64,000 nucleotides of DNA, taken from the NCBI GenBank assembly GCA_034401135.1, contig JAWZSP010000004.1, forward strand, positions 2,108,001 to 2,172,000. The letters are read 5' to 3'. Shown here in pieces: positions 45,901-57,380 of this stretch. The notes beneath the pieces were generated by a model that saw only the letters and a program-made list of their open reading frames with translations, searched no databases and was not told the DNA's origin. Positions within the stretch are counted from its first letter, which is position 1; each line of letters opens with the position of its first letter. The position numbers were made by a program, and so were the translations under genes. The DNA comes from Volutella citrinella. Its lineage: Eukaryota > Ascomycota > Sordariomycetes > Hypocreales > Nectriaceae.

Positions 45901-46242
45901 GGCCTGGTTCTGGTCGGCCGGCGGCTGCTGGGCCTGCGCGTGGGAGGACGAGTACTTGAGAAGGGCCTTGAGGATGGACGGCGTATCGACGAAGCCGAGG
46001 CGGGTCAGGACTTGGAGGTAGGGCGGGATGCGCGGGTCGAGGCTGTCGCGGTTGGTGGGCTGTGGCCGGAGGAAGAAGTCGGCGATGAAGACGGGAGGCA
46101 GGGGGTGCTTGGAGTAGACGATGCGCACAAAGGACTCGAAGCGGTCCGTCTCGAGGCGCTGCGCGATGCACCGCAGGACAAACTGCGACCAGTAGGCCAC
46201 GGCCGCGCGCATGGCGCCTAGTGCGTCGACGCGTCCGTCCAT
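42918..46242 (-). CDS. med5: Mediator complex subunit 5 (Med5/Nut1)
   Basis: Tail-module subunit of the Mediator co-activator of RNA polymerase II. Five exons: 46242-45558, 45495-45242, 45193-44618, 44565-44025 and 43969-42918, giving 1035 residues, the usual size. The whole protein is a helical repeat-like fold without enzymatic motifs. The N-terminus (WSQFVLRCIAQRLETDRFE) and the segment FLRPQPTNRDSLDPRIPPYL fit fungal Med5. The C-terminus is acidic and Met/Gly/Asp-rich, ending in EWEGMDLS. The acceptor of exon 4 is a CAGCAG tandem, which may include or skip one Gln. All junctions keep phase. Confidence 0.92.
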
Positions 46243-47163
46243 GGTAGCACGCTCTATTTTACAGGCGCTCCAAGTGACGACTTTGGTGGTTAAAAGGTTT
46301 CGTCGCGTGCGAAGGGCGTCGGGGAGCCGGGCTACCGGGTGGTCGTCGAGGTGTCGTCGCCGTTGGAGGTCGAGTATCGAGGTCAGACGCTGGCAAACCA
46401 GCCTGAATCAGAGCCATGCAGCGCCGCGGCGGGGCAGAAGAAAGGATGGTCGGAGGGGGGCGCTTGTATGGAATCTAGGAGTGGGGGGAAGAGGCCACAG
46501 ACGCCAGCGGTCGCCCAGCAATTATCCCTGGCGCGTGCAGGTCTCGCTGATTTCGACCTTGGGGATGTGAGGTGGAAGGACGCACTCTGGAGGTTTAGCA
46601 GGTGGGTCTGACGGCTGCAGCGCAGGGCAGGCCATGTGCGCACGCCGGGGGGTGGCCCAAGCTGGGTATTCCAAGGAATTACAACCGATTGTTCAACGGC
46701 AGCTGCGACGAACAATCAATTCCATTTCTTCGGGTACTCGTCTAGGTAGCTAAGTCTATTGTACAGATTCGACATATTCCGTTCATCACATGGGGCATAG
46801 CCGTCACGCAAGGACTTCTCCTTTGCATATCATGAGAGCATCACACTAACAGGCCATGGGCCGCCCCTTTGCACTTTATCTCACAGTAACGGATTAATGA
46901 ACCAGTCTATTATTATTATTTTAAAGGCACAACATGTGTCAGAAGCCTAGCCACGTCCATCCAACTAGGCGTGATTCCATTCTCTTGCGTGGTATCAGAA
47001 AACAAGCCAGCATCCAATCTCTTCCTTCCAACACGACACGACTAACTCAGCTCATTCAACCAAGGCAGTCCAGTCGTCTCCATCTCCATAAGCGCCATGC
47101 ATTGAAAACTCCAACATTGAAAAGAGCAGCCCAAGAAGCCCAAGACGTCCGCTTGAGCAGCCC
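46243..47163. other. Intergenic: med5 promoter and oxidoreductase 3' region
   Basis: About 0.9 kb between two minus-strand genes. An AT-rich patch with repeated ATT units (46908-46922) is the only notable element. Confidence 0.5.
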
Positions 47164-48336
47164 CTACTTCTCAAGGGTATTCATCATGGTCTTCTTGCCC
47201 GCCGCCCACAGGTGGGCGTAGTCGGTGCCCAGGTAGCGGCCCTTCATGAACCAGATGATGAAGCTGAAGATCTTGAAGGTACCCATCTGGCCCGTCGCGC
47301 GGCTGCGGCCCACGGTCACGGCGAAGACGGGCTTGGGGTCGACGGCGTACTCCGGTGGGTTGCCACCGTCGACGTACGGGGCCAGGTTCTTGACCAGGTG
47401 CATGGCCTGGCCCTCGGCGTAGGCGAGCTGGCTGCGCTGCAGGTTGCCGACGTCGCCGATGACGAGGATGTTCTTGTGGCCCTCGGCCTGGAGGCGCGTC
47501 GTCTGCTTGACGTAGCCCTGCTCATCGCGCATGCCGGCGGGCACGAACTCCGAGTTGGGTACGTTACCGACGGCCGGCAGGTAGGCCTGCGCCTTGAGAG
47601 TGCTCGTGGTGCCGTCGGCGGCGCGGAGCTCGAGCACCGTGTCGTCGCCCTCGACGGTGGAGCTGACGACGGTCGTGTTGGCCACGATCTTGACGTTGAG
47701 GCGCTCCAGCTCCGTCTTGGCCGCCTTGCGCACGCTGTCGATGGCAGGCGCCGTCAGGGGCAGCGCGTCGCTGTGGATGAAGATGACCTCCTTCTTCTTC
47801 TCGCGGGAGTACTCAAAGCCAAGCTCACCGGCCGTTTCGACGCCTGTCAGGCCGCCGCCAGCGACGACGATAGTCTTGGCCTTGCCAATCTGCTCCTGGA
47901 TGCGATGCAGCCTCTCCTTGGAGGCAGAGGTGGTGGCCAGGCCCTTCCAGGGCATGTCGTCGCGCGAACGGGTGCCCGTCGCGATGATGAGGGTGTGGTA
48001 GGCGATCTCGCGTGTGGTGCCGTCGGCGATGAGCTTGACGGCGACGGAGTTGGCAGCGGGGTCGAGGGCGGTGGCCGTGGCCTGGACGAACTCGAACTTG
48101 TCGGCCGGGAAGTTGGCAAAGGTGGGCTCCAGCGAGATGATGACCTTGTCGTCGGCCAGCTGGCCAGGCACGACGGCACGGGGCATGGCGACGGGCCAGT
48201 GGAAGTGTGTGTTAGGGGCGACGACAATCATCTTGAGGTCATCGCGCTTGAGAACCAGGTTCACCATGTTCTGGCGAATCACGGGCAGGGCAGCCGGGCC
48301 GGCGCCGAGCACGACGATGGTTTTTGAGGCAGTCAT
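47164..48336 (-). CDS. AMID/FSP1-like FAD-dependent oxidoreductase
   Basis: Pyridine nucleotide-disulphide oxidoreductase of the apoptosis-inducing-factor 2 (AMID/FSP1) group, expected to use NAD(P)H to reduce quinones or other acceptors. Single exon of 390 residues from the ATG at 48336; a longer upstream frame lacks an ATG. The FAD-binding Rossmann motif VVLGAGPAALPV lies at about residues 8-19. The NAD(P)H-binding motif VVAGGGLTGVETAGEL lies at about 156-171. The second FAD contact is ILVIGDVGNLQRSQLAYAEGQ (two overlapping segments, about 300-320). A C-terminal hydrophobic helix (FKIFSFIIWFMKG) could contact a membrane. No mitochondrial presequence is evident. Confidence 0.9.
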   Translation of the reverse strand: MTASKTIVVLGAGPAALPVIRQNMVNLVLKRDDLKMIVVAPNTHFHWPVAMPRAVVPGQLADDKVIISLEPTFANFPADKFEFVQATATALDPAANSVAVKLIADGTTREIAYHTLIIATGTRSRDDMPWKGLATTSASKERLHRIQEQIGKAKTIVVAGGGLTGVETAGELGFEYSREKKKEVIFIHSDALPLTAPAIDSVRKAAKTELERLNVKIVANTTVVSSTVEGDDTVLELRAADGTTSTLKAQAYLPAVGNVPNSEFVPAGMRDEQGYVKQTTRLQAEGHKNILVIGDVGNLQRSQLAYAEGQAMHLVKNLAPYVDGGNPPEYAVDPKPVFAVTVGRSRATGQMGTFKIFSFIIWFMKGRYLGTDYAHLWAAGKKTMMNTLEK

Positions 48337-51300
48337 GATGGTGGTGGGGGGAGGTGATATGAGGTGAGAGAGTCGGAGGACGGACCGCAAGGGATGTCAG
48401 GACGTTTTATAGGGCGTGGCAGAGTTGCAACTACTTCAATGTCTCACACTGCTGGGGCTGCCCCGTTTGTGGTTGTGAGGGCGTTTGATGCGAGACGGTT
48501 GGCGTCGGTGGGTTGATGGGATGAGAGACCAGGGGATGAGACATGAAGGCAGCGCGAGGCGCGACCTAATATATCTTTTGAGCGATGAGGAAAACTGTTG
48601 CAGAATTACCTAGGAGCCCTGCCTGGTGTACTGGCTTCCATCATCCATGCTTGCCCGGATTGGCCATGCAACCCAGACTGGGGCAGAGCGGCGGGCGGTA
48701 ACTATCGCCTTTACGGAGACTTCATTTCTTGGGATCCATTTTGCGGGCGGCCGTCTGCGAGGGCTCAAAAGTCTAAGCACACGACCACCCTCGTTGCGGC
48801 GCGGGCTGCGGGGCCTACATTGCGTAGTTTCCGAGCATTAATAATGTCCAGGGCTATGCGTTCTCGTTTAGCTGGCATCCTCGACGGCCCTGCGGTGTGA
48901 TTTCCAATCCCGTTGGTCACTGGCGCGGAGACTTTGCAGAGTTTTGGGGCACAACTTCATACCGAGCCGCGCGGGACTTGGCAGGGATCGAGACTTGGCG
49001 CCCGCGCGCACGCTAACCTGGGGATTAGGCTCAGGGCCCGCCGCCAATCAGAGGCGTTGACGCTCGGCAGCCCCGCTCTGCACCAGAACTTGGCCGCGGC
49101 AGTGGGGCTCCGCCTTTGCAAATGGAGAGTAGCAAGAGCAGGTCAATTAATTCACTTCCATCTCTGCAGATTTTCCTTGTCAATTACACCCGACAGCAGG
49201 GCATCAAGAAAGTTTAAGTGAGGCGATATTGTGGTTGCAACCTATCGCCCTGTCGACTGAGTCTCTCTTCCTACTAGAAGCCAACAAGGCTGTCATGTAG
49301 CGACAAGCTATGGAGAAGCCGTCAGCACGCAACCTTTGGTGATGAAAGACACAAACACCTACCAAGTCAGTGATACTGGAATACTTTCAATCCCATCACA
49401 GCCCAGCTGAGAGAGCCAATTGCACAGTAATAAATTAACTGCATACATTGCTTTGTTCAGCATCTGTCAAGCAACCAATCATGGTTGCCCTGTCGTTTAC
49501 ATTACCGTTTGTGTCCGTCCCCGCGCCACGTCGTCGTCCCGCGCGCGTGCGACCCTAGTGCCGAGTCCTGCGGGCGGAGCATTTCTCAAGTCCACCCGAC
49601 CGCCACACTCGATTGGGCAATTGAAATTCTTCATGATGGCCTCAATCGCACGAAATTATCGACCGAACCTACCCGCTTACAAACCATTTCGGCCCTCTCC
49701 TGGCCAGCAGCCACTTAGCGAGATTCTAACACACCGAGACCACGCTTTCTTACAACGACCATTACGATCCCCGGATGCCCGCATTGTACGAAGCTTCTGG
49801 GCCATCAAGTGTCATCTCATCCTCATGTGCACTGACGAAGCCTCAATCCGAGAACTCTGCTCCTGGACGGTTCACGCACGCCGAGCGAACCCACGCATTC
49901 CTGCTGCAGGCCCTGGGCAATTATTTTCGCTAGTGCCCCCAGTACTACACGACCGCTTCTTGCTGTCAATACTTCCGTGTCGAGATTGAGTACACATGCA
50001 ATCATATCCTCTCCGATAGTCGCGATCGCCAATCGCGAAACACTCTGCAAGAGAATTAGGCCATCCTTACAGTTTAGCAAGCCGAGGGCTATCAGTGGAG
50101 GAACCGACCATCTTCAACCAGCAGATGAGGGTGTGGCGAGAAGGAGTCGGTCGATTATGAGGGCCATTCTTCGTCGTGAGGCGATCGTGTGAATAATTCC
50201 CGCAACCGTGACTGATCTCTTTGTATGCCAGGCTTCGTCCCAACGTCATGAATCGGCGACGCAGGCGATGCAGTCGACGTGGTTGTGCCTACCCTTTGGG
50301 CCATTTTCGAACACATCGCAGAGGCTTCGACGTAGTGGAAACACCACATCATCGCTCCACGGACATTCATGTCACGGCTCGCAACTCCTCTTCTGATCAA
50401 CGTCATGTCATTGAGGAGCAGTAGTTGACAGCCTTGACAACCGCATGTTGTGACGAAGGTGGCACACAACGTGTGTTGATGTCACATGAGTCGTCACCAT
50501 AGGATGCGGGGATCACACACTTGTTTGTGTCATAGGCCCCAGGCACGACGTCAAAAGAAGCATGCAGAACCTTGAGGATCGGCAGTTGGCGTAATTGACG
50601 GAACAGACGTTGCCTGGAGTTGCAGTGGCCACTGGTCGGCAACGCAGAGCTACCGTAGCTCATGTCGAAACGGTGCATCTATACGGCGCATGCACAGCGA
50701 GCTAGTCCAAGGGAGGGTGTGCTGCGACGCCGGACGCAAAGTCTCGCTAGGGGATGGACGGTGGCCCAATCGAGCATCCCCAAGTCGCAGAAACGGAGGC
50801 AAACGGAACCCAATCGACAAGCTGCGGCACCCTTGCGAAGCTCAATCTCGGCAGGACTTGATGTCCGTGATTGCGTCAAGCGTGAAATACTGACGAACCG
50901 GCCAGGGATTCGTGGTGGAAGCGACGAGGTTCATGTAAGTGTCTGAGAAGCCCCGAACACCAGCCAGTTGGATTGTAGGCATACAGTTCGGAAGCCGGGA
51001 AGCGTCGAAACGAGAAACCGGTTGCAGTTTGGAGCCTCAGTCTTTGTCCAGAGCACTATCTGCTGAACTAATAACTTTCTGGCCGGCGTTTATTCCTTTC
51101 GTCGATAGATAATCGTGAACTTGCCGTCTAGTAGTCTATGGTATGTAGTAGTAGGCATGCAAGGCGGCAGTGGTCTTGGCAGCGGTACGTCCATGTTGGT
51201 CCGTGTCGGTAAGGTGGGGCCGAGTGACATCAGTGGTGGACGGAGGCCGGTGGCGGCCTGTGACCTCACCGGGCTCGGTGCCAATGCCGTCATCCGCCCA

Positions 51301-53465
51301 TCCGTCATTGGCCCACTCCCAGCTCAGCCGTGTAGTGGTAATCAGGAGCTGGAAGGAGCTGGAGGCTCAAGAATGAGACCGTCAGCGACGAAGCCTAGGC
51401 TGTCCAGAAGACGTAATCCATGAGCGCCTCCGTTCTCGACCAGTGGGAATGGTACTTGGGTCTCTGGCGACAATCTCACGGGCGGGGCAGGCGGAGGCGA
51501 GGAAGTCCTGGCACCGACGTCACGGCGTCATTTCTGCTCCCGACTCATCTGGAAATCCATGATTGCACGCTGGGAGAAGTCGGCCTCGTGGCGAGCAAAG
51601 TATGTTCAGGCAATAGCCAAAGCAGCAGAGAAAGCTCGCGCTTTTTGTAGAGGTCGCCTGGCCGCAGCTAAATAAGGATCGAGCAAGCTTCGCCATCCAC
51701 CAGTATCCCGGGAATTGTATCTTCCCGAGATCGAGAAATGTGTGCGGCATCACAGAAATGCCATTAGAACACCTTGAATACCATACTCACGTGGGAGTCG
51801 CCGACCCGCCCCCGCCCATGGCCTTGCCATGTCCTCCCACGGGAAGCCGCGATGCCATGCCGCTGCTCATCTTGTCTTGGTTGTACAGTACTCCTCTGGC
51901 ACGGGCGCTGGCCCACTCAGAGCCAGTCGATGCATGCATGCCCGTGATTTACCCAAGATCTCAGGGTCCCCGTTGGTAGATTCTGGTCAACTGTCCCACC
52001 AAAACAGGGGGGCGGAGACACCTCCGGCGTCTTGCTCGCTCGGGAGACGAAGACCTGCTTCAGGTCCTTTTGAGGGTATTTGTTGAGGGGTTATGGGGGC
52101 CCACTCAGGGCCATCTCGCTGATCCCAGTGCCTGCTGGCCGATAGAAGAAGGCAGCATGGCGATCACGCGTCGTGCAAGCTTGCTGCTAGTTTGTTGCAC
52201 AGTAGTCTGGTTGTCTGGGTGCCCAAGGTGCCCTGTTGCGTAGCACCCTGACAAGCCTACCAACTGTCTAACTGTCAGGTGCGCGATCCGCGCGAATGGC
52301 TCCACGGCACCCGGATCGATTTGTGAAAACTGCAGGCACTGGCCTGCTATTTAGCTGCTTCATGATTGATAGCCGCAACACATTGCCAGATTCGTCAACG
52401 GGGGGGAATCGGCCTCAGCGTGCCAGCATTGGGGTTGAGAGCGTGGCCAGCCCCCAACAGGGCCGTCGGCAGATCAGCGAGGAAATTGGGCCATCCGTGC
52501 CCACTGCCCAGCAGGATTTGCGTCCTCGCTCCTTGATCCGCCTGGGTACAGTAACAATTTGGATTCCCTGGTGAGGACTGGTTGTCCACATGACGGCACC
52601 GGCACCATTTCCTGCGGAAGATTGGGAATAGCTTCAGCTGGATTATCAGGGCACCTCCATCATGGCATATTGGTTTGATTGGGTAGCCATGCGGCCCAGC
52701 GTGGGATCCAAGTTGCGAGCGCTGACTTCATTCGTCCGGCGTGGCGAGGACCATTAGGTGTTGATCATTTGAGTGATTTGCGAGGTGATGGCATAAACAG
52801 ATTCCATGTCTTTCCTTTCGACTGAGAAGATTGTGAGGCAAGGAGGCTCAGGGTCACAGGCTCCGGTAAAGAAACGGAAAGGACCCTGAAAGGCGCCGCC
52901 GCCACCGTTGCTGCTCACTCACATTACCTCACCGCACCGTCCAGTACGGTTGTGGAACCTGGTAAGTGGCGTGTCGATGATGATGATGATGGGACAGGAC
53001 GGCGCGCGACTATCACTGTCGATCTGCATGCAGGGAGTGGGCCACACGGCGGCTGGGGTAGAGTGGAACGGAGACTTGGACGCTGGCAAATCTGGGAGGG
53101 TGTTGAGGATGTCACAAGTTCACAACGCTAGGCGGCGGGTCCAGGCAGGGGCTTGTCCATCGTGTCAAGCTTGGTAGGTCGACTGTTGATGGGTGAGGTG
53201 CAGAGCAGGGCCGGTCGTGGGGATGGAAAAGAAGGGTCCAAGTCCGGGTCCCAGTCAGCCAGTCAGGCTGCATCCCAGTGGCACCCACACCAACGGAGCC
53301 CTGCAGGAAGCTTGGTCTGGGCCTGTGGAGCGATGATCCCATGGGGCCACTTTGATGCAGTCAGGGACCTGGGGCAGGTCCACCCAAGCTCTACCGCTGA
53401 GTGCGGGAAAGACAAGGCAGGGTCGGCAGGCTCCTCTGCTCCCGCCTCCCACCGATGCGTTTTAT

Positions 53466-53470
53466 TATAA
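53466..53470 (+). promoter_or_regulatory. TATA box of the 72-codon gene
   Basis: TATAA within TTTATTATAATAAGG, the only AT-rich patch in a GC-rich upstream region. It is followed by a CT-rich leader about 200 bases long, a layout of inducible fungal genes. Confidence 0.6.
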
Positions 53471-53529
53471 TAAGGGCAGTTCCCATCCTCTCCAACTTCC
53501 CCAATTCAACCCTCAAGTTACTCACTACT

Positions 53530-53559
53530 ATGATCCACAATTTCAGGATCCGGGCATAA
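53530..53559 (+). promoter_or_regulatory. Upstream ORF in leader of the 72-codon gene
   Basis: A nine-codon ATG-TAA frame lying between the presumed TATA box and the main ATG at 53717; it could dampen translation. Its presence in the mRNA depends on the inferred start site. Confidence 0.5.
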
Positions 53560-53661
53560 ACATCATTGCGAAAAGAAGCACTATCTATCTCGTCCTCCCA
53601 ACATCGTTTCCTATCGGCGGAAGCTCTGAAATCACAATCATCTATCTGCTTCATCTTCACT

Positions 53662-53691
53662 TTCACCTTCACCTTCACCTTCACCTTCACC
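53662..53691. repeat. (TTCACC)5 hexanucleotide repeat in leader
   Basis: Five perfect units with imperfect copies on both sides, ending about 25 bases before the start codon at 53717. Confidence 0.9.
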
Positions 53692-53716
53692 TTCATCACC
53701 ATCACCTCCAGCCATC

Positions 53717-53935
53717 ATGCCTACCAGACAAGACGTTTACTCGGCCACCAGTCTCGTGTCTCCTCCACCTCCCCAAGACCTCTCCAGCTACGCACGGTTC
53801 ATGCATGATCACACAAAGCGTCTGATGGAGGCCAACAGAGGACATCACTCCGGCCAGTCTACCGCCTCAACATCCTCAAGTCTGGTGAATGGGTCTGTCG
53901 GCGGAGGTCTGAGTCCCCCAGCTTATCACGCCTAA
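53717..53935 (+). CDS. Small hypothetical protein, 72 residues
   Basis: Single-exon gene with an ATG in good context (GCCATCATGC). The protein begins MPTRQDVYSATSLV, has a short charged helix with SYARFMHDHTKRLMEANR (about residues 24-41), then a Ser/Gly-rich tail ending in SPPAYHA. There is no signal peptide or membrane segment. Support for it being real comes from its promoter layout (TATA, CT-rich leader, upstream ORF) and the protein-like composition of the frame. I recognise no domain and assign no function; similar small proteins may exist in other Hypocreales but I cannot check. Confidence 0.6.
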   Translation: MPTRQDVYSATSLVSPPPPQDLSSYARFMHDHTKRLMEANRGHHSGQSTASTSSSLVNGSVGGGLSPPAYHA

Positions 53936-54749
53936 GGAAGCGGAGCCATCAGCCATGCCATGAGGCCCTGCAAACTGTATTGCCAGCGCTTACAGGGGTG
54001 GCCCCTCATGACATCAGGCCTTACCAATCAACACGCCGCACCTCCCGAGGTAGCCGCGCACAGCTACACCGGGCTCAACGGCCTGAGGATGAACAATGCA
54101 ATTCTCGGCTGCCAATTTCATGACATAAGAATACAACGGCGCAGAGAGGGCGAAAAAAAATAAGCAACGGACGGCGAACACATGAAACTGAGGGGATTTT
54201 ATATCCTCACAAGATGACCGCGCCGTGTTGACACCGCGCACGTAACGACTTGAGTTTTTTTTTTTTGCAAATGTATGGCGGTATACAACACGCATGGAGT
54301 GTGCACAAATGGAGTTTACCTTTGGATCATTTGGGTTAGCCAACGAAGCAAACACGGAGAATTTGATGGCGTTCAGGGAATCTCTCAGAGCGAGATAAGA
54401 GCTACAAGATAGTGCCCCAAAGAAAAGAAACACAGATATTATCAAGAATCAACTCAAGAACAAGACGATTTCTACCCTGATTTGAAATGTATTGTTGCAA
54501 GCCACCTTCAAGATGGTGAATGTCCACAATGAATGGTATACTGGGCTTAACATCCTGCGTTCCCCTTAATAATAGCAACAGTCACCCAAAGGGAAGAAAT
54601 GGAACCGTCCTGACAAACATCTGCCGGCATCATGGTGTCGAATAATAATACCTAAATGACATCCTAGCCGTAGCCTGAATCTCAAACCTGAGCGCCGTCA
54701 TGCCATTGTTCGTAATCCGTATTGCCTGTCCTGAGAAAAACCACCCATG
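53936..54749. other. Convergent 3' region small gene / yju2
   Basis: About 0.8 kb of AT-richer DNA between convergent genes, with a T run at 54255-54265. No gene seen. Confidence 0.5.
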
Positions 54750-55794
54750 CTAGACCAACGACGGCTTCTTCTTTATGCCTAGTAATGCAGAGTGGTCCTT
54801 CTTCTTCTTAACCACCCTCTTGAAAGATGGCGCCGGTTTCTCTGCCACCTCCACCTTCGGCGCAGCAGGTACGCTGGGCGGGGTGCTGCTGGAACTTGTC
54901 AAGAGCGACGCAGTCGCCACAGGTTCCTCGACCTCGGCCTCGGCCTCATCCTCCATGACAATGTCCAAAAGACCTCTCGCGGACGCGAATGCTCGCTTCG
55001 CAGCCTCATCGTCCTCCTGTTCTTGGCGCGCGAGCTCTTCGTCCTCGGATCGCACAATCACGTCCGCGTAATCGACCCCATCCTTCTCCGACCGGTTGAT
55101 CCGCGCATTTCGGTGTCGAATCTCGTCAAGAGCGTCGGCGGCCGCCATCTCACGTCGCGCATCGGCATTCTTGGCTTCCAGGTCCGCCATGGCATTCTTC
55201 TCCTCCTCGCCAGCTTCCTCTGCTTGTTCGCGCTCCAGCCGGTCCAGTCTCTGCTCAACTGTTTCGGCCTCGGCCTCTCGATTGCGCCACGGTTCCATGT
55301 TGCGAACTGCGCCTTTCACCATTGCATAATCGTTGTTCTTGGGGTCCGTTCGGAAGATGATTTCTGAATTCCAACATCAGTCGCGTGCCAACGAAGTAGT
55401 GACTAACATCCGAGACTTACCTGCACTGCAGCGCGTGCATTTAATACTGAAGAAGAATATTTGAATGCCCAGGTACTTTTGGTCCAACGGTGTCTCTTTC
55501 TGTTGCGCCCAGGTTAGCAACTCTCCAAAATACTTCATAACGTATACATACCCTCGAATTGAACTTTCTTCCCTTGTAGATGAACCTGTCAATATGTCAG
55601 CAACGTCCATTTAAATGGGACAAGGGCAAGATGGGAACCTACTCTCCGCAAGTGGTACATTTCATGCTAAACGGTGCCATGAGGCGGACCGTTTGCACTC
55701 TTGGGCCAGTTTGCTTCGGGCCTTTCCGCCTCGTGAGCTCCCGAGGGTCGAAGTCGGCGGGGTAGTACTTCTGTAGCACCTTTCTTTCAGACAT
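54750..55794 (-). CDS. yju2: Splicing factor Yju2/Cwc16 (CCDC94)
   Basis: Spliceosomal step-one factor that stabilises the branch helix. Four exons: 55794-55643, 55585-55552, 55499-55421 and 55363-54750, giving 292 residues. The N-terminus is the diagnostic [17 protein letters not shown]. It is followed by [19 protein letters not shown] and two CxxC pairs (CTTC about 45-48; CTRC about 84-87) of the Cwc16 zinc-binding domain. Then come the conserved [13 protein letters not shown] and RTDPKNNDY. The C-terminal half is a Glu/Arg-rich coiled coil, then a Lys-rich end. Exon 2 is only 34 bases. It shares a 347-base divergent promoter with the Kin17 gene, another spliceosome-associated protein. Confidence 0.94.
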
Positions 55795-56141
55795 CTTGGC
55801 GGCGTGGAAAGTTGTCTCTCCTGGGTGATGTTGGTTCGGTTCGACTTGGCTGGTTCGACTTGGCTGGTAGATGTTCTAGTACGCGCCACACCTTTCCAAG
55901 GCTGCAACGCGGGAACGGGAAAAAATCCCACCGCACCCCGCTAAAGCGCCACATGACATATCTGCACAGCCACAACATCTAGCTCAACTTCACCATCAGC
56001 CTGGCTCACACTTTGATCTCTTCCCAGCATTATCCTTCAAAACACCAGAAGTCATTCTCTTCCGGCGAACAAACGACAAACCGAACGAACGAAGAATATA
56101 CCCGGGTATTCAACTATCGACACCGCCTATCCACATCCACC
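55795..56141. promoter_or_regulatory. Divergent promoter yju2 / kin17
   Basis: 347 bases serve both start codons. A direct repeat of GGTTCGACTTGGCT occurs around 55835-55866, close to the yju2 start. No TATA box is evident. Confidence 0.5.
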
Positions 56142-57146
56142 ATGCCGAAAGCAGAGGTCGGATCGACAAAATATGTCGCCAATCGCATGAAGTCAAAGGG
56201 CCTCCAGCGCCTTCGATGGTATTGCCAGATCTGTGAAAAGCAGTGCCGAGATGCCAACGGTTTTAAAATGCATACACAATCCGAGAGCCATGTCCGACAA
56301 ATGCTTGTTGTCGGCGAGGATCCCCACAAGTTCATCAACGACTTCAGCAATCAATTCCTTCGCGACTTTGTCCAGCTATTAAAGACCGGTCACGGAACTA
56401 AACAAGTACACATCAACCGGTTTTACCAGGAATACATCGCAAACAAAGAACACGTACACATGAACTCGACAAAATGGCCATCGTTGACGGAATTCGCGAA
56501 GCATCTGGGCAGGGAAGGCATCTGTCGCGTAGAGGAGACCGATAAGGGAGTACACATATCCTGGATTGATAATTCTCCCGAGGCCCTTCGGCGGCAGGAG
56601 GCTCTGCGAAGGAAGGATGCGCAGGACCAAGGCGACGAAGAGAATGAGCAGCGCCTAATTCGAGAGCAGATTCGTCGAGCGCAAGCGACTGCTGGGGACC
56701 GAGAGGGGCAGGCTGCGGAGGATGCCGAGGCCCGCGAACTCAAGAGGCAAGACGGCGAGAAAATCAAACTCTCCTTTGGCGCGAAGCCTTCGACGGCACC
56801 AGACGACAAACCCTCTGATGCAGAAACTGCCCCTGCCGCAACGCCGTCAACCGCAGAGAAGGGTTTGGAAGCTGACAAGGCCCCCGCTGCTGCTGCGGCG
56901 CCTTCAAAACCTGCAGGCTTCGGTGGTATTTCCATGAAACTGGGCGGCAAACCGCAGGCAAAGAATGTTTTTGCTCAGGCGAAGAAGAATGCGCTATCCT
57001 CCGGCTCCAAGAAGCCCTCCGTGATGGCGCAGCCAAAGAAGATGAGCGAAGTGGAGAGGATAATGAGGGAGGAAATGGAACGTAAACGATCCAGGGAGTT
57101 TTCTGGCTCTGGTATGCCTGCTGGGAAGAAGCAGCGGAATAATTAG
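56142..57146 (+). CDS. kin17: Kin17 DNA/RNA-binding protein (Rts2 type)
   Basis: Nuclear zinc-finger protein linked to DNA repair, replication and the spliceosome. Single exon, 334 residues from the ATG in CCACCATGCC context. A C2H2-type finger (CQIC...HTQSESH, about residues 28-51) is followed by the Kin17 winged-helix domain (about 52-160). That domain contains [22 protein letters not shown] and [15 protein letters not shown] charged coiled coil and an Ala/Lys-rich disordered tail follow, ending [19 protein letters not shown]. The C-terminal tandem SH3-like domains of the vertebrate protein are absent, as in other fungi of this type. Confidence 0.95.
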   Translation: MPKAEVGSTKYVANRMKSKGLQRLRWYCQICEKQCRDANGFKMHTQSESHVRQMLVVGEDPHKFINDFSNQFLRDFVQLLKTGHGTKQVHINRFYQEYIANKEHVHMNSTKWPSLTEFAKHLGREGICRVEETDKGVHISWIDNSPEALRRQEALRRKDAQDQGDEENEQRLIREQIRRAQATAGDREGQAAEDAEARELKRQDGEKIKLSFGAKPSTAPDDKPSDAETAPAATPSTAEKGLEADKAPAAAAAPSKPAGFGGISMKLGGKPQAKNVFAQAKKNALSSGSKKPSVMAQPKKMSEVERIMREEMERKRSREFSGSGMPAGKKQRNN

Positions 57147-57380
57147 TCGTGGGGAGTGGGCTCTTGCACAAAACGGCGTTGTACGGAACGGAGAGATGAA
57201 TTGCTGGATTTGAAATAAGCCAGCGTTTGCGTTATGTCGGGGATTTCTACTTTAGATACCACAATTATGAGCTTTTCATGATGACCACTCGCCGATTTCC
57301 CTGCATGAACTTCTGCCCTGTTTCCATAAACGCCGAATTCGCCAGAAAGGACTAACGTCAGATATTCGTCAAGACTCCTG

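Larger units (their letters stand above)
48337..53716. other. 5.4-kb gene-poor tract between divergent genes
   Basis: Holds the oxidoreductase promoter on the left and the long promoter of the 72-codon gene on the right. The largest open frame (49420-49989, 189 codons) has no recognisable domain, and I do not call it. The right end has a TATAA at 53466-53470 and a pyrimidine-rich leader. I see no transposon ends, tRNA or tandem array. Confidence 0.5.

Noticed and set aside
47212..48327. A 371-codon open frame on the plus strand opposite the FAD oxidoreductase gene
   Set aside because: It is the GC-rich antisense shadow of a clear AMID/FSP1-like gene; its translation is Gly/Val/Asp/Arg-rich with no domain.
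49420..49989. A 189-codon plus-strand open frame in the gene-poor tract
   Set aside because: No domain, composition not protein-like in the second half, no promoter or splice support.
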